Shown here: positions 54,456 to 63,100 of the stretch, piece by piece
How the letters are laid out: every line of letters starts with the position of its first letter
How positions within the stretch are numbered: the first letter of the stretch is position 1
Source of the DNA: Cronobacter condimenti 1330
GTDB taxonomy: Bacteria; Pseudomonadota; Gammaproteobacteria; Enterobacterales; Enterobacteriaceae
DNA: 64,000 nucleotides
Assembly: GCF_001277255.1 (NCBI RefSeq)
Contig: NZ_CP012264.1
Location: forward strand, 3,162,001 to 3,226,000
Direction of reading: 5' to 3'
Program-made: the position numbers and the translations under genes
The notes under the pieces: model-generated
The model's database searches: none
What the model was told of the DNA's origin: nothing
What the model saw: the letters and a program-made list of their open reading frames with translations, nothing else

Positions 54456-55466
54456 TTACTGCGTTACTGATTGTTCGGCATTGAGGGTCAGACGTGCAAC
54501 CTGGTTAGTTCTGATAAAACGGCTCAAATCCACCGGCTTGCCCTGGTACTGAATCTGCACTGCCGACGGCGCGCCAATTTTGAGACGGTACGGCGCCTCA
54601 CCGGACAGATTCAGATTAGTATCTTTACGTTGCAGACCGCTGAATAATTTCTTACCGGTCGCGTCCGTCACTTCAAGCCAGCAATCAGCGGTGAAATTCA
54701 TGACCAGCACATTGGCGTCTGACGCAGGCGCCGTTGATGCCTGGCCTACCGGCAGTTGGCTTTGCGCGGCATTCTGTTGCTGCGCCGCCGTGTCGGTGTT
54801 CGCCTGGCTCGGCGGTACAACAACCGGTTGCTGGCTCGCCGCATTCGGCGAAGGCATCGGCGTCGGCTGCGGCGTGTTCGCGGCAGTGGCCTGCGCATCG
54901 CCAGCAGGCAGATCCGCCGGCGGCGTCGCTTGCTCCTGCGACGCGTCAGCGGGGGTATCCGTATTCAACGGAACGGATTGCGGGCTGTTAGCGGCGTTCT
55001 GGCTCAACTCTGCGCTGGATTGATCCGCCATCGTGCTGATCTCTTCCTGCTGCGCTTTATGGTTTTGCCACCACCACACGCCCGTGAGGCTTACGACGAC
55101 AAAAAGCACAATCCAGGTAAAGCCCATCAGCCAGCCATCGCGTTTTTTACGGCTTTTGCCGAGCGCGTAGGTTTGCATCGACGAGACCTGAGCGGTTCTC
55201 ACCGGCGCCTGTTTGGCGAGCATCGGAAGCAGTTCTTCTTCCGGGACGTGCACCAGGCGTGCGTAAGAACGGATGTAGCCGCGCAAAAAAGTAGAGGCCA
55301 GGTCCGCAGGCGCATTGTCTTCTTCGATGTCACGGACAGTCGACACCTTCAGGCATAAACGTTCCGCCACAACCTGTTGGCTGAGTCCCAGTTGTTCACG
55401 GGCAAGGCGCAGACGCTCACCCGTGGTATGTGATGCATTTTCTTCGTGAGTGGCTTCAGTATTCAT
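54456..55466 (-). CDS. rodZ: Cytoskeleton protein RodZ
   Basis: Bitopic membrane protein that links MreB to the elongasome and keeps rod shape; 336 residues (E. coli 337). The N-terminal HTH domain (about 15-85, with LGLSQQVVAERLCLKVSTVRDIE) binds MreB. A basic juxtamembrane segment SRKKRD precedes the membrane span (about 112-132). A proline/glutamine/alanine-rich linker (about 155-250) leads to the C-terminal beta domain. In many gammaproteobacteria pilF lies between rlmN and rodZ; a relic of it is visible upstream. Confidence 0.97.
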   Translation of the reverse strand: MNTEATHEENASHTTGERLRLAREQLGLSQQVVAERLCLKVSTVRDIEEDNAPADLASTFLRGYIRSYARLVHVPEEELLPMLAKQAPVRTAQVSSMQTYALGKSRKKRDGWLMGFTWIVLFVVVSLTGVWWWQNHKAQQEEISTMADQSSAELSQNAANSPQSVPLNTDTPADASQEQATPPADLPAGDAQATAANTPQPTPMPSPNAASQQPVVVPPSQANTDTAAQQQNAAQSQLPVGQASTAPASDANVLVMNFTADCWLEVTDATGKKLFSGLQRKDTNLNLSGEAPYRLKIGAPSAVQIQYQGKPVDLSRFIRTNQVARLTLNAEQSVTQ

Positions 55467-55671
55467 TAGCTACAACTGCTGGTACTGTTTTCATTGAGGA
55501 ACCTGGCACCGGCAGGAATCAGGCAACGTTTCGCTGTCCTGTCTGCCCATACCGCGAAATCATTCTCATCCGACGCGCATATTGCCGCGCCTTCCGTATG
55601 CATTTCTGTATTTTAACGCGTCAGACGCTACAAAACCGCCAACGGTAACCAGAAACATTAGTTAACCATAG

Positions 55672-55839
55672 TCAGCTTTTTATCCGGTGTCTGTTAAGTG
55701 GCGCCAGATAAGCCAGAAAGCCCCTGCTAACATGTTGTTGCGACGCTACATACTGCCTCAAAGCGCAGAGAAACGCACCGTAATTATTCACCACGAACGC
55801 TTCTTTACGCAGCAATCGCTGCGCCTGCGCCAGAACTGG
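55672..55839 (-). pseudogene. Relic of a PilF/PilW-type TPR gene
   Basis: A 55-codon minus-strand frame, without a start and bounded by TGA codons, reads LAQAQRLLRKEAFVVNNYG then AFLCALRQYVASQQHV. The piece VVNNYGAFLCALRQY is the TPR signature of PilF/PilW lipoproteins (P. aeruginosa PilF has VLNNYGGFLYEQKRYEEA as I recall). The place, between rlmN and rodZ, is where pilF lies in Pseudomonas and other gammaproteobacteria. The first and last parts of the gene are gone and the sequence after VASQQ shows no similarity. Confidence 0.6.
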
Positions 55840-55865
55840 TCACGCTATAGCCGAATAGCGTGACC
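55838..55865. repeat. Perfect 11-base hairpin downstream of rlmN
   Basis: GGTCACGCTAT and ATAGCGTGACC flank the loop AGCCGA, 21 bases after the rlmN stop. No T run follows on the minus strand. It borders the pilF-like relic. The remaining 419-base rlmN-rodZ spacer (55467-55885) otherwise shows only the relic and presumably the rodZ promoter. Confidence 0.8.
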
Positions 55866-55885
55866 CTACAGGCTTACGCAGCCCG

Positions 55886-57052
55886 TCAGACGGCCTTAAC
55901 GGCGATAGGTTCACCCTGCATGCGCTTGCGCATGGTGCGTTTGGTACGGTCAATCACATCGCCCGCCAGCTGTCCGCAGGCTGCATCAATATCATCGCCG
56001 CGCGTTTTACGCACGATGGTGGTGAAACCGTAGCTCATCAGCACTTTAGAGAAGCGATCGATACGGCTGTTGGAGCTGCGACCATACGGCGCGCCCGGGA
56101 AGGGGTTCCACGGGATCAGGTTGATCTTGCACGGCGTATCTTTCAGCAGTTCCGCAAGCTGGTGCGCATGCTCGGTGCCATCGTTCACGTGATCCAGCAT
56201 TACGTATTCGATGGTCACACGGCCCTGGTTGGCGTTGGATTTACCGATATAACGACGCACGGCAGCGAGGAACGTCTCGATGTTGTACTTTTTGTTGATA
56301 GGCACAATCTCATCGCGAATTTCATCGTTCGGGGCGTGCAGCGAAATAGCCAGCGCCACGTCAATCATATCGCCAAGCTTGTCCAGCGCCGGCACAACGC
56401 CGGAGGTTGAAAGCGTCACGCGGCGTTTGGAAAGCCCAAAGCCGAAATCGTCGAGCATAATTTCCATCGCCGGAACGACGTTCGTCAGGTTCAGGAGCGG
56501 TTCGCCCATGCCCATCATGACCACGTTCGTGATAGGACGCTGACCGGTTACTTTCGCCGCTCCGATGATTTTCGCCGCGCGCCACACCTGGCCGATAATT
56601 TCCGATACGCGCAGGTTACGGTTAAAACCCTGTTGCGCGGTGGAGCAGAACTTACATTCCAGCGCGCAGCCTACCTGAGAAGAAACGCACAGCGTTGCGC
56701 GGTCATCTTCCGGGATATATACGGTTTCAACACGCTGATCGCCGACCGCAATGGCCCATTTGATCGTGCCGTCAGAAGAGCGCTGCTCTTCGACCACTTC
56801 CGGCGCCCGGATTTCCGCCACTTCCTTGAGCTTACCGCGCAGCACTTTGTTGATATCGGTCATCTCATCGAAATCATCGCAGCAATAGTGATACATCCAT
56901 TTCATCACCTGATCGGCACGAAACGGCTTTTCACCCATCGTTTTGAAGAACTCGCGCATTTCATGGCGGTTCAGATCGAGGAGGTTAATTTTTTCAGATT
57001 TAATAGCAGGCGCTGCTGAGTCAGTCTCAGGCGTGACAATTTGTTCAGACAT
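55886..57052 (-). CDS. rlmN: Dual-specificity RNA methyltransferase RlmN
   Basis: Radical-SAM enzyme making 2-methyladenosine at A2503 of 23S rRNA and A37 of some tRNAs; 388 residues (E. coli 384). The 4Fe-4S triad is Cys129, Cys133, Cys136 in GCALECKFCSTAQQGF. The methyl-carrying cysteine is in the C-terminal DAACGQLAGD, and the second catalytic cysteine is in the KTRGDD-preceding region of the family. The N-terminus has a few extra residues (TDSAAPAIKSE) compared with E. coli. It is preceded by a terminator-like hairpin after ndk. Confidence 0.97.
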   Translation of the reverse strand: MSEQIVTPETDSAAPAIKSEKINLLDLNRHEMREFFKTMGEKPFRADQVMKWMYHYCCDDFDEMTDINKVLRGKLKEVAEIRAPEVVEEQRSSDGTIKWAIAVGDQRVETVYIPEDDRATLCVSSQVGCALECKFCSTAQQGFNRNLRVSEIIGQVWRAAKIIGAAKVTGQRPITNVVMMGMGEPLLNLTNVVPAMEIMLDDFGFGLSKRRVTLSTSGVVPALDKLGDMIDVALAISLHAPNDEIRDEIVPINKKYNIETFLAAVRRYIGKSNANQGRVTIEYVMLDHVNDGTEHAHQLAELLKDTPCKINLIPWNPFPGAPYGRSSNSRIDRFSKVLMSYGFTTIVRKTRGDDIDAACGQLAGDVIDRTKRTMRKRMQGEPIAVKAV

Positions 57053-57107
57053 ATTCGATCCTGGCCTCGTTGTTACACGTTACGGCCTCTGGAGGGTTGA
57101 AGAAAAG

Positions 57108-57145
57108 AAGACGCCCCGGCAAGAGCAGGCTCATCCGGGGCGCAG
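57108..57145 (-). terminator. Terminator-like hairpin between ndk and rlmN
   Basis: CGCCCCGG (minus strand 57142-57135) pairs with CCGGGGCG (57119-57112) around a 15-base loop that can pair further (GAGCCTGCTC); TCTTCTTTTCTTC follows. It lies between ndk and rlmN, both on the minus strand. Confidence 0.65.
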
Positions 57146-57232
57146 CATTGTACAAATTCTATGGCAGTGATGCCACGGCTTAAAGCGACAACATGAAAAT
57201 AAAATGTAAATGTCGCTTTGCCGTTTCGCTAA

Positions 57233-57664
57233 TTAGCGCGTACGCGGGCAAATTTCGCCTTCGCCGAAGAAATACGCGATTTCGCGGTTAGCGGATTCAA
57301 CAGAATCGGAACCGTGGGTGCCGTTTTCGGTGAAGCTGTCCGCGTAGTCAGCGCGCAGGGTGCCTGCCAGCGCGTTAGCCGGGTTGGTAGCACCCAGCAG
57401 ATCGCGGTGACGCTGAACCGCATTTTCGCTTTCCAGAACGGAAACCACGATCGGACCAGAAGTCATGAATTCCACCAGGCCGTCGAAGAACGGTTTGCCT
57501 TCGTGCTCAGCGTAGAAACCACGCGCCTGTTCAACAGACAAGTGCAGCATTTTGGTGCCAACGATTTTGAATCCCGCAGATTCAAAACGCGCGAAAATGC
57601 TACCGATAACGTTTTTAGCGACGGCGTTCGGCTTGATGATGGAAAAAGTACGCTCAATTGCCAT
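57233..57664 (-). CDS. ndk: Nucleoside diphosphate kinase
   Basis: Transfers the gamma phosphate from ATP to other (d)NDPs; 143 residues, equal to E. coli. The phosphorylated His117 is in ENGTHGSDS, and the start MAIERTFSIIKPNAV is canonical. The promoter region between ndk and pbpC is AT-rich. In E. coli the gene order pbpC-ndk-rlmN is the same. Confidence 0.98.
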   Translation of the reverse strand: MAIERTFSIIKPNAVAKNVIGSIFARFESAGFKIVGTKMLHLSVEQARGFYAEHEGKPFFDGLVEFMTSGPIVVSVLESENAVQRHRDLLGATNPANALAGTLRADYADSFTENGTHGSDSVESANREIAYFFGEGEICPRTR

Positions 57665-57832
57665 GATAACCTCTGTAAGTTGTTCTGTTTGCCCGACAGG
57701 CGAGTTTTAGAATTGGCGCCGATTATAATGAGCAACGCTATCCTTGCCTACGGTTAGGAGTAACATTTTTTTAAAATAATATTACCTTTGGCAACACTTA
57801 ATGTCGAAAGCGTGCTTTTTACGCGTCTTCGC

Positions 57833-60166
57833 TTATTCCACGCGGAACTGTACGGTCGCGACCTGCCCCGCCTCGTCCATTAGCAAGACCTGATAATCGC
57901 CGCTGTCGGTGAAAGTGAGCGTCACGCTGTCACCTTCTTTTTCCAGCGGTTCGCCATTCAGGAACCACCAGTGACGACCACCACCGCCCTGGCTTCGTAG
58001 CGGCAACGACAACGCCGCCTGTCCTGGCAGGCGTTTCAGTACGGCGCCGTCACGCACGCCGGTGAGCAATAGCGGCACCAGATCCTGCTGGTGCACTGGC
58101 GGACAGTTGGCGGAGACCGGCGGCAGACGCGCGGCACGCCGTTCGCCAGGCGGCAACCATGGCTCCAGGGGAAGCGGCCAGAGCAGCAACCGGCTTTCGG
58201 CCACATGCGGACAATCGGCCGCGACCCGCTCGCCTTTCTCATTCAGCCACAGCGGGAACTGAATACCACGGCTCCCCTCCTGCCCTTCCGCCAGCAGCGT
58301 TGGCGGTTCGCTGTTGTCCAGAAGCCATGTCGACAGTCTGCGCCGACAGTTGCTGTCGCCCGCGGGCAAGTGTTGCCCGCCCGGCCAGCAGATAGTACCT
58401 GCGGAAACCGACGCCGGACGCGGATCGACCGGCTGGCGCGCCTGCTGTACTGCCGAAGCCGCCCCCGCCTGCAACAGATTATTGACCTGATTGAGCACCG
58501 GCACGGCACTGGCAAAGCCAAACTGACCGGCAACCGGCGTCGCATCCGGACGCCCGGTCCAGACGCCAATCAGATAGCGCGACGTCACCCCCACCGCCCA
58601 GGCATCGCGGTAACCGTAACTGGTGCCGGTTTTCCAGGCGAGCGGCACAACCTGAGGGAGCGAGCCATCCGGCAGCGGCTGCGCCTCGCCTGCAAGGATA
58701 CGCCGAATAATCCACGCCGCGCCCGGCGACATCAGCGGCCGCTCTACCAGCGGATCGCCTTTCACAACCCGCAGCTTCGCCGCCTGGCCATGACGGGCAA
58801 AGGCGCTATAAGCCGCCACAATTTCATCAAGCCTCGCCCCGGCGCCGCCCAGAATCACTGCAAGGCTCGGCTGCGCTGTTGGCGGGAAGCGCAGCGTCAG
58901 GCCGACATTACGTAACTGCGCTGTAAAACGCTTCGGTCCGTAGGCTTCAAGAACCTGCACCGCCGGAAGATTCAACGAACGCACCAGCGCCTCACTCATG
59001 CTGACCGGGCCGTTAAAACCGCTGTCAAAATTACCGGGCCGGTAGTCGCCGAAGCGGCGCGGCACATCCTGAAGCAGCGAGGCCGGATGGATAAGGCCTT
59101 CATCCAGCGCCAGTCCGTAGACAAACGGTTTTAACACTGAGCCTGGCGAGCGGATCGCCGTCACCATGTCGACATGGCCAAAGCGGGCGTCGTCGTTAAT
59201 ATCCGCCGAGCCTACCCAGCCGCGCACCTCCATCGTGGTGTGATCGACCACCAGGATGGCAAGCGACGTACGCGCCGGCAACCGTCCTTTCCAGTTCAGC
59301 GCAAGGTCTTCAAGCTGCCGTTGCAGCGCGGCATCAAGCGTCGTGGTGATTTTAGTGTCATGACGCTGCGTCACCAGACGTCGTGACAGTAGCGGCGCAA
59401 GCTGCGGCATCTGACGCGGTGCCAGCCAGACAGGCTCTTCCAGCGACTCTGCGACCTGCTTGTCAGTCCAGACGCCCTGCGTCGCCATCCGACGCAGCAC
59501 TTTGTCGCGAGCGGCCTGCGCGCGATCCGGCCAGCGGTCAGGGCGCAAGCGGCTTGGCGCCTGCGGCAGCACGGCCAGCAACGCCGCATCGGAGTAACTT
59601 AGCCGTGAGGGAGGCTTGCCAAGATAGACCCAGCTTGCCGCACCCACCCCCTGCAGCGTGCCGCCAAACGGCGCACGGTTCAGGTAAAGCGTCAGGATTT
59701 CAGCTTTAGAAAGATGCCATTCAAGCTGCATGGCCCGCCAGACCTGGCGCAGCTTGCCACCGAAAGTGCGCGAATGCGGGTCGAGCAGACGCGCGACCTG
59801 CATGGTAAGCGTGCTACCGCCGGAGACAACCGAGCCAGACCGTACGTCCTGCCAGGCCGCTCGCAGGATAGCGAGCGGGTTGATGCCGGGGTGGCGCCAG
59901 AACCAGCGATCTTCGTAATTTAACAGCGCCTCAAGATAGCGCGGCGACACCTCATCGATAGTCACCGGATAGCGCCAGATGCCCTCGCTGTCGGCGAAGC
60001 GCCACAACGGCGTGCCGTCCTGGGCCACCACCACACGTGCTGGCTGCACTTCGCTCAAGGGCAGCGGCCAGATCTTATCGGCAAGCCACAACGCAGCGCA
60101 CAATAAAAGCGGCGCCGCCGCCAGAATTATCCAGCGGCGGCGCCTTTTAAACAGGCTTTTACTCAC
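57833..60166 (-). CDS. pbpC: Penicillin-binding protein 1C
   Basis: Class A-type penicillin-binding protein, 777 residues (E. coli 770). There is one N-terminal membrane anchor (about 11-29). The glycosyltransferase domain has Glu85 in NYEDRWFWRHPG and GGSTLTMQVARLL. The transpeptidase domain has the serine in SVLK (Ser342) with SLN and KTGTS, and a C-terminal BiPBP_C domain. It starts three bases after the stop of the alpha-2-macroglobulin gene, a conserved pairing. The exact role of PBP1c in wall repair is not settled. Confidence 0.97.
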   Translation of the reverse strand: MSKSLFKRRRRWIILAAAPLLLCAALWLADKIWPLPLSEVQPARVVVAQDGTPLWRFADSEGIWRYPVTIDEVSPRYLEALLNYEDRWFWRHPGINPLAILRAAWQDVRSGSVVSGGSTLTMQVARLLDPHSRTFGGKLRQVWRAMQLEWHLSKAEILTLYLNRAPFGGTLQGVGAASWVYLGKPPSRLSYSDAALLAVLPQAPSRLRPDRWPDRAQAARDKVLRRMATQGVWTDKQVAESLEEPVWLAPRQMPQLAPLLSRRLVTQRHDTKITTTLDAALQRQLEDLALNWKGRLPARTSLAILVVDHTTMEVRGWVGSADINDDARFGHVDMVTAIRSPGSVLKPFVYGLALDEGLIHPASLLQDVPRRFGDYRPGNFDSGFNGPVSMSEALVRSLNLPAVQVLEAYGPKRFTAQLRNVGLTLRFPPTAQPSLAVILGGAGARLDEIVAAYSAFARHGQAAKLRVVKGDPLVERPLMSPGAAWIIRRILAGEAQPLPDGSLPQVVPLAWKTGTSYGYRDAWAVGVTSRYLIGVWTGRPDATPVAGQFGFASAVPVLNQVNNLLQAGAASAVQQARQPVDPRPASVSAGTICWPGGQHLPAGDSNCRRRLSTWLLDNSEPPTLLAEGQEGSRGIQFPLWLNEKGERVAADCPHVAESRLLLWPLPLEPWLPPGERRAARLPPVSANCPPVHQQDLVPLLLTGVRDGAVLKRLPGQAALSLPLRSQGGGGRHWWFLNGEPLEKEGDSVTLTFTDSGDYQVLLMDEAGQVATVQFRVE

Positions 60167-60169
60167 AAC

Positions 60170-63100
60170 TCACCTGTCAGGGAAGATAGTCAACTCAGGG
60201 ATCGTCGCACCGGTTGCACGCCACTGCGGTACATACATGGACTCCACTTGCGGCGCAGGCACTTTATACGTACCCGGCGTCACCGCACGCGCCATGTAAA
60301 CCAGCGTGGCGTTCATCCCGGCGTTAACCGGCAAGGCCGCAACGAAACGATCATCGCGGAACTCCATATGCTGAATATCCATTTGTTGCATCCGGCTGAT
60401 GAGATCGCTTGCTTCACCGGCGCTGCTGCTAAGGCTGGCGCTGGCGTTAGCGAGGTTCTGGTTTTCCAGTTCCAGCCCGGCCGGGAGTAAATCGACCACC
60501 AGCGCGTCAGGTACCGTTTTGTCGGCCCAGACGTCAAGCCACACCAGCACCAGCTCGCCGCTCTTCAGGCTGGAGAGCGACACCTTCTCGCCCTGACTGT
60601 TGAGATAGTGACGCTCAATATGCAGCACATTGCTTGATGGCTGAGGCGCCGCATTCGGATATCCCTGACTATCCAGACGTACCCACAGTGGGGTTTGCGC
60701 CGTGTTGGTCACCTGCAGCGCGCCAAGCTGATCGGCATCCAGCGCCACACTCTGCGCTTTGTCGCCACTCATAAACTGGCCCGCCAGCGTGGTTTGCGCC
60801 TGCCAGGTGCCCGGCTGGCTGACCAGATTGCGGCCCGCGAGGAAGAGTGCGTTGCTCTCCTGGGTGGAGAGCCAGCGCTGGCCGTACGCCTCATCAGAGA
60901 GTGCAGACAGCAGCGTGTTCTGCTGGTCGGCCTGCAGGTTATATTCCTGCAGCAGGCTCAGTTTCAGCGCCTCGTCACGCAGATCGCTGCCGTAGTCGCC
61001 AAGCCAGCCGAGATTGTGCGCACGCCCGGTTTTCACGCCCAGATCCAGCGCGGCTTTACTGCGCGGCGCATCGCCCATCAGTTTCAGTGCCACACCCAGT
61101 TGCACGAGCGGCAGACCGCTGCCCGCTTGCGCGCGGTGTTCCCAGGCGTCACGCAGCGCGCCGAGCGGCGCTTTCTGCTGGCGAGCCAATACCAGTCCGG
61201 CATATGCCTGCACTGCAAAACGAGAAGCCGCATTATTGTCGCTGTAGCGCAGCGCGATGGTGCCCGGATCCTGCAAATAGCGCAGCAGGCGCGTATTCGC
61301 TTTATTCAGCGCGTCCGCAGGCACGCTGTAACCCTGCTCGCCAGCACGCACCAGGAAATCGGTCACATAGGCGGTCGCCCAGTACTCTTCCGGACTCTCT
61401 TTATCCCACAGACCGAAACCGCCTTCTTCTCGCTGCATCTCCAGCAGTCGTGCAATGCCGATATCCACCGCCGCACGGCGCTGTTCATCGGTGTCGCCTT
61501 TAATACCGAGCGCTTTAAGCTGCGCGGCGCTGGTGTAAAGCGACGGGAAGAGGCCGCTGGTTGTCTGCTCAAGGCAGCCGTAAGGGTAAGCGCGCAGTTC
61601 TTCGATATAGCGGGCGATATTGAGCGGCGGACGGCCGCTCAGCAGCAGACGGCCCTGAAGGGTTGAGGCGTTAAGCCCTTGCAGATGCGTTGTCGGAACA
61701 CTCCAGATCTCGCCTGGGCGCAGCATCGCGCCGCTGTTAACAGTTTGCGCAGGGTAGGCTGGACGTACGCCGATTTTCCATTCGCGTTTGAGCGGCGCGA
61801 AGCGCTCGCCCGGCAGCGACAGGCCGGTTATCTGCGCCTGAACCGTTCCGTCACCGTAGCCTTCATGCGCATATACCTGAACGAACAGCGTGGTGCGTTC
61901 ACCCGCTTTCAGCGCGACCGGCACAGGATAATGATCGTGCTGGCTCACCAGCCCACTTTCACTAAATGAGACCGTAAGCTGCTGCGGCTGCTCCGTCAGA
62001 TTGGTGACGTCAAGCGCCAGACGCGCGCTGTCGCCGCCCGCCAGGAAGCGCGGCGTGCTCATTTCAGCAATCACCGGCGCGGCTACGATAACTTTGCTTT
62101 CGCCGCTGCCAAAGCGGTCGTCGCTCCAGGCCTGCGCCATAACGCGAAGCTCACCGTTAAAGTCGCCGACAGGCAGCGTGATCGTGCCTTCGCCCTGGTC
62201 GTTCAACTGCACCGGCACGGCCTGCTCGGCAATGATGGTGACATGATTTACCGGCGGTTTGCCGCCGCGGTTAAGCTCATCGCCATCACCACCAAAACGC
62301 AGCGCCGCAAGACGCCCCTGGCCTTCAATCACCTGGCCGTAGATATCATAAATATCCGCGCCGTAGCGTTTCTTGCCAAAGAAGCCACGCCACGGATCGG
62401 GCGTTACATAATCGGTAATATTCAGCACGCCGCTGTCCACTGCCGAGACCAGTACGTTGATCTGCTTCGGCAGCTCGCCGTTTTTCACGCTGGCTTTCAC
62501 TTTCACCGACAGCGTGCTGTCCGGGCGCATTTTCGTTGGCGTTTCAAGGGTCAGATTCAGGCGGCGGTTTTCATCGCCCATCGGCAGATGCAGCAGGCCG
62601 ACCGCGCGTTTTTGCGTGGCGGAGCGGGATTTATCGCCAGGGCGAACGACCAGTGTGCTGAGATAAAGATCGTGACGTTTCCAGGCTTTATCGACCGGGA
62701 TCTCCAGATCAAGCCCTTTCTCCGGCACGTCAATTTCCTGCCACCACAGCGGGCCTTCTGAGGATTCCACCATCGCATAACCTTTGCCTGCGGCAGGCGC
62801 GGCAATGTGCAGCTTGATGGTATCGCCCGGCTGATAGAAGGGTTTGTCGATTTTCAGCGTCACGCGATCCGGGCGCGGCGCGCTGGCGCCGTCGCTGTTA
62901 TCCTGCCAGCTATAACCTGCCCAGAAGCGCATGCTGCTGATGAGATCGTCCGGCGAAACAACTTCGAGGCGATAAGAACCCCATTCTACCGGGAAGGTCA
63001 CTTTGCCAGTTTCGCCCGCCGCGAGATCGATAGTCTGCTCGGCTTCCACCAGATCTTTTTGATCGAACTGCGACAGCCAGCCTTCAGAGTCTGACCAGTT

